Shown: in pieces, positions 1 to 22,155 of the stretch
Layout of the letters: every line of letters begins with the position of its first letter
Numbering within the stretch: position 1 is the stretch's first letter
NCBI RefSeq assembly: GCF_016859285.1
Contig: NC_053416.1
Coordinates: 5,599,001 to 5,663,000 of the forward strand
From: Xiphias gladius
Taxonomy: Eukaryota; Chordata; Actinopteri; Istiophoriformes; Xiphiidae
DNA: 64,000 nt
Direction of reading: 5' to 3'
Made by a program: the position numbers and the translations under genes
The notes under the pieces: generated by a model
Database searches by the model: none
The model's input: only the letters and a program-made list of their open reading frames with translations
Told to the model about the DNA's origin: nothing

Positions 1-449
1 CCACAATTAAACTTTTCTGCAGATTTCGGTTCAGCTTTTTCAGTTCAGAAACATGCATTTTTTTTCCGGCGGGGGTATAAACACGGAGATTTTTGTTTTG
101 TTTTTCTTTTCTTTACAATAAACAACGTCAAAACACAAAGCAAACATACAATAAATTGTGATCTCAAAAATGAATTTGGAGATAGCCAGCCCCTCAGTTT
201 GGTGTAAGACAGTGTTTACAACTGATGTGAGTGTTAACAGTAACCACTATGTAGTAATACACACGTGAGAAAGAAATAATTAAAAAATGGTATTTTTGGT
301 CAATGGTCTTTTGCACTAAATAGATTCTGCCAGCAGATGGCAATGTACACTCGTTATGCATCGTGAAGCTCCATTTGATGAATCTGTTCCTGACACTGTT
401 TATAGGAGAAACTTAATTTTTTTTTCTTCTTCTTCTTTTTTTTTTTCCA

Positions 450-570
450 GAAAGTTTCATCCACCGTTGGGACCAAAACCTACACAAATAAGAATTTCCA
501 TCATGGGTTTCCCAGCCGAGCGTGTAATTAATGTGGACCCCCTGGACAGTGATGTGAACTTGGCTGACAG
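450..570 (+). other. Orphan exon-like segment with short ORF
   Basis: A long pyrimidine tract ending CCAG at about 449 is followed by an open stretch containing ATG at 503 and then a CAG|GTAATG donor at 570. From the ATG it reads MGFPAERVINVDPLDSDVNL and three more residues, ending in phase 2. I do not recognise the protein, and no further plus-strand exon was found before smtnl2, which is on the other strand. It may be a first coding exon of an unseen gene or a chance ORF. Confidence 0.25.
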
Positions 571-684
571 GTAATGGGGGTTGATGGTGGATGACAAGCT
601 GGCCTTGTTTCCCATGCCACACTCTTTTGCCTTCATATTTAAAAACACGTGATTGGAATCATATCCCTGCAGAAGCATGTCCAC

Positions 685-1060
685 TAGGGCTGCAGCTAAC
701 AATCATTTATGTTATCGATTAATCTGCTGATTATTGCCTCAGTTAATAGATTAACTGTTTAGTCTGTAAAATGTCAGAAATTTGTGGGGGAAAAAAAATA
801 CACATTCAAGTTTGCTCAGGGTCCAAGGTCACGTCGTCAGATGTCTTGTTTTATCTGATCAACAGTCAAAAAAAACCCCAAATTTTCAACCGAATAGATT
901 ATGAAATGGAGAAAAGCCGGAAATCCTCATATTTGAGAGACTGAAAACAACATTTTTGGCACAACTTCTTGAAAAATGACAAATAATGAATCAGTTATGA
1001 AAATATTTCCCGGTTCTTTTTTTTTGCTCGATCGACTAATCGATAATTGATGCAGCTCTA
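685..1060. mobile_element. hAT-like short non-autonomous element (MITE)
   Basis: The ends are inverted: TAGGGCTGCAGCTAAC on the left and TGATGCAGCTCTA on the right. The inside has the ATCGATTAATC and AAATGTCAGAAA sequence typical of an abundant teleost element. The 8 bases on either side, atgtccac and atgtcaat, agree at 6 of 8 positions, as for an aged 8-bp hAT target duplication. It has no coding capacity. Confidence 0.75.
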
Positions 1061-1680
1061 ATGTCAATATCTCTAATTTTTGCTCACGTGGAACGCTCAC
1101 ACACGAAGGGAGAAATCTCCAGCAGATTCAGATATCAGCGTCAACATGGGTGTCTGGGGAGGAACGCCACAGACGTTGCGCACGCAGCGTCGTTGTCGAC
1201 CCCGGGGAGAGTAGTTTGACGGTGAAAATCATGAACTGAAGGTGCACCTCGGAGATTTTTCAGCGCCTTCAACCGCACCGCACGGTCCTCCTCAGCAGAT
1301 GGGAGTCGGCTCAGATGTCGTCTCGTGACCGATGTAGGGCACTCCGCTGATGTGGTGACAACTAGGAGCTCCGTGTTTTCTTGTCCCTATCACTAAATCT
1401 TGTCGGCGTGTAAACATTTGTGGTGTAAGAATACAAGCAGTCCCTGTCAGTGTCGTGCCCAGCGCTGTCCCCGGCAGCAGCCAACCCTAATAAATTTCAT
1501 ATCCGTCTGACTGGCTGACCTGAATTTGGCTCCTGGAGGTTGTAACCTGGTGCCAGAGGAAAAGATGACTCTCCCCTCACACACATTGTTGTTAGTATTA
1601 CACTTGCACTCCACATCCTGAACATATTTGTCTGACACAATGATAAAAAAACAAAAAACAAACAGATATTAGAAAATAGC
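1061..1680. other. Non-coding stretch, CpG-rich patch at 1080-1360
   Basis: Between the MITE and the smtnl2 3' region. The patch contains CACGTG and many CpGs but no convincing ORF or splice sites. It might be a regulatory element; nothing further can be supported. Confidence 0.3.
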
Positions 1681-2201
1681 TTTATTGCGCCATATTACAA
1701 GATTCAACGGGCAAGATTTGAATTTATTGTAACTGGAGCATCTCTACACTGGTTCCTGACCCTGCGATTTGTAACATCGCTCATGTTCCCAAATAACGAT
1801 GGATCAACAGCAGCCGTAGCAAACTACTATCATCTCTTAAATTTGTTTCCTTTTATTACAGCTTTGTTATCGATTTGATGATTATACAGCAACATTAGAG
1901 TCACACACATCACAATACATGTCATAAGGCACTGCATTTTAAGAATCTGTAGTCCACTATCAATGCTACAGGAAATGGGGGAAACTGGTGAGCACACACA
2001 TACAGTATACAACTGATCAAATGTGACTTGGCAGTGAAAAATATCCGTCAAACACTAGTGTCATTGTTCAAGTGATGTGCACAGCAGCGGTTTTCCTGTT
2101 AGTCTGCTCGTCGGAGGCTGGTTTTGGGCTCCACATCAACTCGGCCCCTCATTCAAAGTGGTTAAAAACATCTAGATTTTGTGATCTACTCTGATACAGA
2201 G
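1681..2201 (-). terminator. Probable smtnl2 3' UTR with polyadenylation signals
   Basis: Two AATAAA hexamers lie on the minus strand downstream of the smtnl2 stop, at 1852-1857 and 1681-1686. Either would give a 3' UTR of roughly 350-520 nt. The cleavage site is not determined. Confidence 0.45.
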
Positions 2202-12323
<10,122 letters not shown>

Positions 12324-12718
12324 GGCTTTTTTCGCGACCCTCACCACCTTTAAGTTTCAAGTCAAATGAGTAACGGCGTGGTCGGTGTGGAGCACAGAAA
12401 CCAAACCTTTCTACTTTTCTTGGCCTTTCACCTCTTCAGTTTGTTCTCTGGTTCACGTCCCTAAAATAATATGTTCAGGTTTTTGACCGAATAATTATGT
12501 ACTCTACTCGCTCCTAAAAATGTTTCAAAGATGTCTGTGGTGGTCCACGCCAGTTTTCCAGTAAGATTGACGATGCAAATGGTTTTTAAATGATGACTGG
12601 GGTCGTAAGATTCCTTGGCAGCAACACACTGAAGTCCCATCAAGCTCCATGGAGGACTTCTCTCAACGTGCGTATTCTCTTACTCTCTCCTCTCATCTGG
12701 TCAAAGCAAGAGCGGTTG

Positions 12719-12728
12719 TTATTTATAA
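12719..12728 (-). promoter_or_regulatory. Candidate smtnl2 TATA / MEF2-like site
   Basis: On the minus strand this reads TTATAAATAA, about 400 bp upstream of the smtnl2 ATG. It fits a TATA box and the MEF2 consensus YTAWWWWTAR. If used as a TATA box it implies a start near 12690 and a 5' UTR of about 370 nt. Position and sequence only; there is no transcript evidence. Confidence 0.35.
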
Positions 12729-13177
12729 GCCATGACAAACCCATGCAGAGTGTCATCTTGGGAAAAGAGATTACGTACTGCACGGGCAGATCAGGTTCTC
12801 AGTGCATGCAGGAGCTGAGGAATGTTCAAACTAACCTTTCGAAGGGATCTAGTTTAATTGGCAGACGTCCTGGTTGGTAGTGCATCCGCGATGCGTTTCC
12901 TAGAAGTTTAACCCTGCTGCTCCTGCTCAGTGTGTTGTCTAAGCTATCTGTGTCTCCTGTGCTTTGGGAGTAACAGGTTCGCCTCTGTATTCTGGGACAG
13001 AAAGGGGGCGTGAAAAGATCGAATGGGGAGGAGGAGCCAGGATTATTCAGATATTTTTGTCTCTCATGCTGCTGATATTCAGAACTTAAGTAAGAGAAAG
13101 ACAAAATCAGTAATACAGAATAGCCTGAGCAACAGGAGCGGTTTCTTACTTTAAAAGGTGCACCAGGAAAGGCAGTA

Positions 13178-13199
13178 TTTAAACTGACCCCAGTTTAAA
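13178..13199. repeat. Perfect 9-bp inverted repeat
   Basis: TTTAAACTG, four bases, CAGTTTAAA: a perfect small hairpin about 850 bp upstream of the smtnl2 ATG. Function unknown. Confidence 0.6.
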
Positions 13200-14567
13200 A
13201 AAGAAACTGTTTTTTCTAGATTAAAGACATGTAAAAGGCTGTGTTTTTAAATACTGCAATTTGAAGATTTTGGATTTTACAATTTGAAGACTTTTTTTGA
13301 GGACCTACACACAACCAGCGTATGGGGAAAATTATATAATTAAGTTTGTACCAAGTTAACTATGACATGTCTTCATTTTTTTGTGTCTTGTCCATTTTCA
13401 TGTTTTCTTAAGTTGCAGAGCCTTGGGTTCGCCACTGTGCATTTCACCAAAATGCGTGAAAATAGGTGTTTTGCCACTGAACAGCGACTAACTTCGCCGA
13501 TGTGGTCAATGGAAAAATGTATTGGAATCATGTATCAAATTGCATTTATGAGCACTATATAAACATTAAATAACTAGTTTACAACTATAATGTAGTTCTA
13601 AGCATTGAGTTAATTAATGTGCGGTATTTGTCAATAATTATAACCTCTCCCCATGAATTATACTGTTTTACTATATTGTGATTCATCACCAGCCTCCGCT
13701 TATTTGTGCCCACTGGAGGAGTTACAGTTGTTGAAAAATACATTAATAAACAATTAATAAATAATAATAGATCTGCTTACAACTGCATTGTGTGTTACAA
13801 GTTAAAGTCATGTTTTCTAAGTTACTATTTAGGCAAAATTTTACATGTAAAGAAATATTCTGCTCTTAAACATGATAGAAGAGCATGGTCTGGTTTATTC
13901 TATCCAAAGATGTTTGCATAATGATTCATTTTACACTTGCGTCATTAGTGGGGTTTTTTAGCGCGTGGCAGATAAACATGTCAAACGGTTCCGCTGTCCC
14001 TCCGTTAAAGTGTGTATGACAACAGCAGAAATAGAGAGGCGGAATGACTGTCTACACCGCTGTCCATGTCTGTGTGTAGCGGATCGCCTTCCCTCTAGCA
14101 GCTTAGCCTCGGATGTCAGCTTGAGCCAGCAGTGCCTCTGGGTGACCATGTCTTCACATTACAACCGAACGAAGACCTATGGGCACCGTGACCAGACACA
14201 GACACTGAACAAATGTAAAACACGTGAGAGGAAAAGAAGAGAAATTTTTTATTTAGAGCAGAGATAAATGGTGACAGTGGCCTCAGGCTTATTTTTCTAT
14301 GGGGGTAATTCCTTCATGATGGCCATCTGGATTTTATCCTCTCTCATCTTGATCTGTCTCTAAAAATACTGTAGCTTTTGACATCTTGTAACACCACATA
14401 TAATGTATACTGTCTTACCAGTCCAGGTGATTGCTTCCACACTGAATGAGAGGGTGAATACACTGTAAATACGCCATCAGAATTTAAAATCTAGATTTGC
14501 CCATGCCGTGACACTTTTCTGAAGAGCATGTATTCAGTGATAGTCTCTCATCACTGCATAAATAAGA

Positions 14568-14842
14568 ACTAGAAAATGCACTCAGTAGAGCTCAGACCTC
14601 TGCCAAGGCCGATGTTAACACCATACACCAGATTTCAGATGAAAAAAAATTCAAATTCATAGTAAATGTTCCGGATCAGGCCCAAACTTTACTGGGTTCT
14701 TCCCTGGCCCATGCCCACTCCCTCCACCACGTTCAGTGCAAATCGGTTCGGTACTTTTTGGGTAATCCTGCTGACAAAAAAAAAAACAAACCAACCAACA
14801 AACATGGGTCATCACACTACCTCCTTGGTGGAGGTAATAAGG
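14568..14842 (-). mobile_element. RTE-like 3' end repeat, copy 1
   Basis: It opens with GCACTCAGTAGAGCTCAGAC and CTCTGCCAAGG, the reverse complement of the fish RTE-type tail (CCTTGGC..AGGTCTG..CTC..GAGTGC). It ends near CTCCTTGGTGGAGGTAATAA and shares an internal GTGCAAATCGGTTC block with 44085-44341. Confidence 0.55.
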
Positions 14843-16120
14843 GGTCTGCATGATCTTGCATCTGAGGTTATAATTATCAGTATTTTGGTCAAAAAAACAA
14901 AACAAAACAAAACAAAAAAAACCACCTAACTAGACCTCATTAAAAATCAGGTGTTGGCCAGTCTGAAGAACAGTTAACTAATCAGAACTTTGAAGGAGGG
15001 ATCCAAAATGCAGATGTGATCTTCCTTCATGGGTAGCTAGCTGCCTAATTAGTCATGAAAATAGCTTCAGAAATATAGGAGAGATAAAGACATGATGAGA
15101 AAGACACAACTACACAGGTTGTTGTCAGTCGACCTACGCAAACAACTCTTGAATTGGCATATGTTTTCAATTGGTATGAAAAACGTAAAAGAGGTAGTTT
15201 GGGAAATACGCTCATTCGCTTTCTTGCCAAGAGCTGGACGTGAAAATCGATACCACTCCTATGTCTGTCAGTTGAATAAGATGTCGGAGACTGGAAACAC
15301 AAGGAAACGGCTAGGCTGGCTCTGTCCAAAGGATACCAAACCCACCTACCAGCATCTCGTGTTTTGTTTAATCTGTACAAAAACTGAAGGCATGCAGACA
15401 TAACAAGAAAAGGAAAATAAAACAGACTTGTTCAAAACAGTCTATCAAATCAAATTTATTGAATTTTAAAGGGGTGCTCTGAATTCACAAGTTGCAGCTA
15501 CAGTACATTACTCCTCTTACATCAATAGTTTTAAGTTATTTCAAAAAACAGTCCAGTCTCTTTTCAGATAGGAAAGTTCCTCTAAAAAGGTCACGCTACA
15601 AAAAAAGGACAGATGCATCAAATCTGATATATATGTATGAAAAATTAGAATGCTATCAAAAATAATGTGGGGCAGGAAGTGTTAAAGGTTGTGCAGGTGC
15701 TGCATTTACGTCTGTTACACACCCATAGCAAAAAGGTGACTGATACGAACAGCAGGTCAAGACTGGACTCCAAATCTCCAAAACATACACATCCACCAAA
15801 CTGACAGATGAAAGGTCTAAAACAACGGAATATCCATGTAGAGAACCAACATTGCGGGATTTGCTCAATAATTTGAAAATATAGATTAAATGCTACAAAA
15901 TGCGAAACACTACAAAAATATCAATACAAAGACTTTCATTTCAACGGAATTTAAGGACATGTTTTATTTTCATTTCTAGCAGTAAATGCATAGCAATGTG
16001 TTTCAAATAGTTTCAACCAGTTAAAGTATGAGCAGTATTATTTTTAAAGCAAACATTGAGACTTTTGTTGGTCAATGCTGTGAACAATAAAATGGCTGAA
16101 AGTGTAATTTTCCTTAAGGA

Positions 16121-16154
16121 CATGATGATGATGATGATGATAATAATAATAAAC
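16121..16154. repeat. (GAT)n/(AAT)n microsatellite
   Basis: A compound trinucleotide run: GATGATGATG passing into AATAATAATAA. Confidence 0.9.
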
Positions 16155-17449
16155 ACAATACAGCCACAACCTGTAAACACTGCCTGCCAACTTAGCTCTT
16201 TCATACTGAGATTTGTGGGTATCACAAATAGATTTTTTCACAAGGCACTGGAGACCAAATTTGGTTCACTGTCCACAGATCAAAATCAGTCCCAGCAACA
16301 CAGTTTCTGCAGCGCTTAAGTCATTTTTGTGCATTTCATCAGTCTAATGTCACATTCACATCATATCAGAAGAAACCTAACGACAGAATATCGTTGCTAC
16401 ATGTTTAAAATCAACATAACGCAGAAATTTTCTCAATTTGTTCCCATGATTACGCCATTATCATGCTAATATCATGTAGTCTGATCCCAGCACAAGAAAC
16501 TCTCCAACCAGCAGCTCACATTTAGATCCAACATGACATGAACATGGCATTAAACCACAATATTTTTAACCTTTCTATGTTTAAAACCCATATCAAACCC
16601 ACTCCAGCCCAAATCCTGCACTGCCCAGAAAGAACGGACCAACCCTGCATGGATATGTGACAATACAAAGCAGCAAAATTACACGAAAAGTGTCGTGGTG
16701 GCAGGAGAGACGCCACACGCTGTTATTATTACCATTCACATCTTAACAATCCACAGTAACTCCACACATGATAGAAATATGCATTAGCGCCCCACTGTTT
16801 AGCATACTGGTTTGTTATTTTTGGATGTAAAAGTGACGAGGGAATTAACATGCGCCTTTGTCAAAAGGCGCCTTTAAATGATGGGAAAAATAGACACCAA
16901 AATTAGCCACTGCTGTTTCCCTGGTTACTGATAATTGTGCTTTTTACAGCACCTCTTAAAGATATATACCATTTACCCCTCAGATAAGATGGGGCCAAGT
17001 CTCATGTATTTTTAGACAAGAACGAAAATAAAAATTGTGATAAAAGTAATGTTTTGCACTGAAAGGGAGTTTCACATTTCCACAGTGCAGCATTATTGGC
17101 TACAACGCCAAACCACATAAAGCCGTGCCCCATTTATAGTTTTCTTCTGTTCCTAAATGTTTCTTCTCATAGAAAGTTTCTTCTGTCTGAATTCCTGCCA
17201 AGGTGTTAGCATCCAACAACGTCTCCCATCCGTCTTACACACAGGAGGGCTGTCAAAACCTAAATGGGAGCTGAGCTTGATGGAAGCTGACAAATTAAAC
17301 TTTGTTTCATCCAATCTTTGCACAGATTTTTCCGGCAGATGCCCATTAAGCTTAGAATATGAACAGAAAACCAGAGGAACGTGTTCAAGCTTTTTAAAAC
17401 ACTGATTAAAAGGAACCCTGTGTGGGAAAACTTAGCGAGCAACACAAGC

Positions 17450-17760
17450 TAGCCCGAGTGATTTTAATGACCCTAATGTAATGTAAGCCTATGCTTAAGT
17501 GTTAGCATGGTTAGCAACTCTCACTCAACATAGTGTGCTGGCCTTGAGTCAACCACCACTCAGCATATATAAAGTGTTAGCTCGGTGCTGGCTATCAATC
17601 GAAAGATAAAATATTAGCTTGTAGGCTATATCCACTTAATAGTGCTACATGCTTAAGTCTTAGCATGGCGTGAACCCTCACTCAAAATAATGTTAGCAAG
17701 AAGCCGACTACTGCTCAACATAGTGTAGGCTTATGCTAAATGGCGTTAGCATGGTGCAAC
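17450..17760. repeat. Degenerate tandem repeat with TTAGCATGG motif
   Basis: Two imperfect units, each with ATGCTTAAGT.TTAGCATGG, then CACTCAACATAGTGT-like sequence and a CCACTCAGCAT / CTGCTCAACAT block. Similar TGCTAAC-rich sequence recurs at 26040-26110 and 34650-34770. Confidence 0.5.
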
Positions 17761-20426
17761 AGAGCCAGTGTCGCACACGGGTTAATTGTGGTGTCTATGT
17801 TCTCATTCAGCAGGTGTCACACCGTTAAATTATATCCTTTCATACAAAGCAAAAGGAATAGGAATCATATCTTTTTCATATCCGAACACCTGATTAGTCT
17901 GTATTGGCTCCACTACATCCTCAGAGAAAACATCCATCACAAGCCCACCGTGCCGGTCACTCTGTGGGATCCAAAGAAAGAGGATAAGACCGGAGGGTAG
18001 TTGTGTTTTTAAGTGAGAAGTGGGTCACTTCGCGATTAAGACAAATCACCTACGTCATGTCTAAACTACTGGAAAATCAAATGGATCTCTCTTCCTGTCA
18101 CTACAGTTACTATGACTAACTAAAGTGCCTGACAGTCTTTGGTTTACCAACCCTTAGGAGTTGAAGTATCACAAGCCATGTCAGAAAGCATAAATTAGAG
18201 GAAAAACCTATGAGGAAAAACAAATGCTTTAAAAACATATATAGGAAAGAATCATCATATGATTCTAGATGTGATCATCTTCAGAGTCCGTCTCACAGTT
18301 CATCATCTTACAATAAAACCTACACACGTCAACAACTTTATCAAACTTCATCAAACCCTGAGCAAAGAGGACTTTCTATATTAAGAATCTATTGACTGTC
18401 AAGTAATGCCTGTTAAGATATGTGCACTCATTCTTTCTGAGGGATTCTCTGGTTTAAGATCAGACGCTGTTTACGCGCAACGTGATTTTATGTGGCCGTG
18501 ATCCAGACTCCTGGCAACTGAAGTGATGTGGCTTTGTCATCGCGTGGCTATGGAACTTACACCAACTACACACTGTAGTCGGGTCAACCGAGCAAAGTTT
18601 CGGCTTATGTCAGGTCAGATTAATTCATCGGGTATAGTTTTCGGTTGTTTTTTTTGTTTTTAAGTTAAAAATCAGGTGTTGGCCAGTCAATATAATCGGT
18701 CGATTTGAGAATTAAGTTGCAAGTATAGAAATTCCTTTTGAATTTTGGACACAGTGCTCTTACAAATATATAAGTTTGTTTGAAAAGAAAGAATAAACTT
18801 CTTAAATAAAATAATTTTGATCATTAAATATAGGAAAATATTACAGAAAAATAGTGGAATGTTCTATCTTCTATATTTATTCCGTGATCTCAAAGCTAAG
18901 CCTAGAGACTGCTTTTTAAATCTTAATGGTCCAGCTCACTGAACTTCAGAGATTTAATCTCCTGACAGATCGCACTCTATGACAGACATCTGCATAACTG
19001 TCGGCCACATTTGACAGTTTTTTTCTTAACTGTGAAATGGACCTGTCAAAATAACTGTCCCGGGCAGAATTGAGTTTAAACTGACCCCTCGGAAAGCCTA
19101 AAAATCTATTCTAGGAGGAGTCAAGGGGGGACATTTTCTGCAAAGCTCAAACTGCCACAAAAGACTCCTACAGCTAAAAAAAGTTTTGTGCCATGATGGT
19201 ATAAATGCTGTTTCAGGGCTTTTCCACCCATGATAAAACAAGAAGGAAAGCCCGATGGAAACACTGTTGTACCAAACTATTTTAGGTAGTAAAATCGTGA
19301 AATTTAAATAATCCTGAATATCAGCCATGAGTCTATTAACTATCACACCAGTCAAAACCTACCCCAAGGCCTGAAAACAAAGTCATATGTCAGTTTTTAC
19401 AGTGTATTCAGTGGAGGGTGAGGTCATGGTGGCTGAAAACTGAGATATATATGTATATATATATCTGCAGGCGGCAGACTAAATGAGAGACGTGCACAGT
19501 TTTAATAGGAAATGCCCACATAGCCCTAGGAATCCCAGCTGGCCCTGCCTGCGAACCGCTGAGTGGACACGCAGATAATCCTGACGACAGATGGCGGCAG
19601 AGAGGAGGGAGGGCTCACTCTACTCCGCTTACGCTCTCAGCAACTTGCCGTGACTGCAGAGGAGGGCCGAGGAGTATGGATGAAAGGAAAGAGGATGCAG
19701 GCTAGAAGGGGGGAAGCAGGTGGTAAGATGCCGATAGGTGGCACGATTAAAAGGAAGGAAGTGCATCTTTTAATCTTTAAATAAAAAATTAAAAAAACGG
19801 TTGACTTACATGACAACAGGGAAAGTGGAGACTTTTGACAAGCTGTTAGATACATTATAAACTTAAGTGTAAGAATAAAAATTGATCAACACAGCATTTT
19901 CTGAATGTATAAACTAATGCTGAATGTATAATGTATAAACTAATGAATGTACAAACTAACGCTATTTTGAAAACACGACGTTTTTCTTGGTGGCTGTTTT
20001 TGCCCTATGGTTTTATTTATACCAATACATATCTGGAGACAAGTGGATGTAAGAGGCTGAGGACAGTAAGAAACAGAGTGGGGGAGCTCAGCTGAGGGCA
20101 GAACAAAGAGCCTGGGATGTTTCCAATAACAGTGGCCTTGTCAACAAGGGACAAAAGAGGCCGGCACTCTCCAGGGCTCCAGCCAAACCAGACAAACAAG
20201 CTCATCATTCAGCAGCTCGTCTCTCCCTGCGCTCTCATCCTCAAGCTGTTGGTCAGCAAACAGACAGTCAGTCTACCAACAAGGAGACTCGTCACCTTTT
20301 CCATCTAATGCGGTTCCCACCAGACGTGGATGCAAATGTGTCTGCCATAGAGGGGTGCAGAAACTAACAACAAGAACCCCACACAGGGCCAATAAAACTA
20401 CAGGACCCATGGTGCAACAGCATGCA

Positions 20427-20487
20427 GCATGTAGGCTATATGCTACATGCTACATCAAGACTGCTGGTCCTGTCAGCAGTCTTGATG
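20427..20487. other. Two adjacent perfect hairpins
   Basis: First hairpin: AGCATGTA (20427-20433 region) paired with TACATGCT ending at 20451. Second: CATCAAGACTGCTG (20453-20466), a 7-nt loop, then CAGCAGTCTTGATG (20474-20487), a perfect 14-bp stem. Shorter than a typical microRNA precursor stem; function unknown. Confidence 0.6.
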
Positions 20488-20611
20488 CTTGAAAGCTGAA
20501 ACATTTGACCTCTTTAAGGGGAAAATTTTCCTTTGAAACTCAAAAGAGCCCTCAAGTTACAGGGCTGTCACTTTTTATCAGAAACACAAGCTGTGTAGCT
20601 TTGAAAATGGG

Positions 20612-21393
20612 AAAAAAAAAAAAAAAAAACGGTAAATATTTAATCTGTAATGATCTGTCAGAATCTGAAATTCACAGAATAAAAAGTAAGGTCAACAGGC
20701 CATCATCAGGGGTGCTCCTAAAACTGTCACTTTGACCTCATCAGCAGTTTTTGTCCTGGTTGAAGCAAAACTAAGTAACTTAGGAAAGAAGAAACAACAC
20801 AAGCTTCCTCATACAAATGAAGAGCTGAATTCATAAGCAATAAAAACCGCATCCTCGCTCAATTCAACACGCTCTCAGTATTTGCTTCTACAGCCTTACT
20901 TGGTCTGGTATGACCAGTAGTTTATGGCGTCACCTGTTAGCTGCTAACTTTATGACCTTTCTCTACTACTACTACTGTGACACTGTTTTAGCATTCACAG
21001 TGAGCCCACAATTGTTTTGTTTTTTAAACTCAGACTGGCCGCTGTTCAGCAAAAGTTACATTGGGTCGTTTTAACGCCACGTCAGTTCTAGGGTGACGTG
21101 TAGGACTGGTCTTGGAGGGTTGCGCTAAAACTGATTCAAAACGATTTTAAATGTTAGCTGCGCCCAATCCTAATTTTTTGAAAAAGTGACAGCCCTACCA
21201 AAGTCAGCATCCAAACAGCAAAACTACTTCCGATTTGTCAACTGAGCTGAAGTTGTAAAGGTGTCGGCGTAAACTACAAAAACTGATAATCATCATCAAT
21301 ATATACTTCTCATTTTTCAGTATGACATGAACTTGAATTAATAAAAGCACAGGTGAGGTAAATTTGAAAGACAGGCAAAAAAAAAAAAAAAGC
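20612..21393. repeat. 763-bp tandem duplication, copy 1
   Basis: Begins with an A-tract and CGGTAAATATTTAATCTG and runs to AATTTGAAAGACAGGC and the next A-tract. It is nearly identical to the following copy. No coding content was recognised. Confidence 0.95.
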
Positions 21394-22155
21394 GGTAAAT
21401 ATTTAATCTGTAATGATCTGTCAGAATCTGAAATTCACAGAATAAAAAGTAAGGTCAACAGGCCATCATCAGGGGTGCTCCTAAAACTGTCACTTTGACC
21501 TCATCAGCAGTTTTTGTCCTGGTTGAAGCAAAACTAAGTAACTTAGGAAAGAAGAAACAACACAAGCTTCCTCATACAAATGAAGAGCTGAATTCATAAG
21601 CAATAAAAACCGCATCCTCGCTCAATTCAACACGGTCTCAGTATTTGCTTCTACAGCCTTACTTGGTCTGGTATGACCAGTAGTTTATGGCGTCACCTGT
21701 TAGCTGCTAACTTTATGACCTCTCTCTACTACTACTACTACTGTGACACTGTTTTAGCATTCACAGTGAGCCCACAATTGTTTTGTTTTTTAAACTCAGA
21801 CTGGCCGCTGTTCAGCAAAAGTTACATTGGGTCGTTTTAACGCCACGTCAGTTCTAGGGTGACGTGTAGGACTGGTCTTGGAGGGTTGCGCTAAAACGGA
21901 TTCAAAACGATTTTAAATGTTAGCTGCGCCCAATCTTAATTTTTTGAAAAAGTGACAGCCCTACCAAAGTCAGCATCCAAACAGCAAAACTACTTCCGAT
22001 TTGTCAACTGAGCTGAAGTTGTAAAGGTGTCGGCGTAAACTACAAAAACTGATAATCATCATCAATATATACTTCTCATTTTTCAGTATGACATGAACTT
22101 GAATTAATAAAAGCACAGGTGAGGTAAATTTGAAAGACAGGCAAAAAAAAAAAAA
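21394..22155. repeat. 763-bp tandem duplication, copy 2
   Basis: A direct repeat of the preceding unit with about four substitutions and one extra TAC triplet (offset 763, then 766 after the triplet). It is followed by a third A-tract. Confidence 0.95.

Noticed and set aside
20453..20487. MicroRNA precursor
   Set aside because: The 14-bp stem with a 7-nt loop is too short for a typical precursor, and no known seed was recognised.
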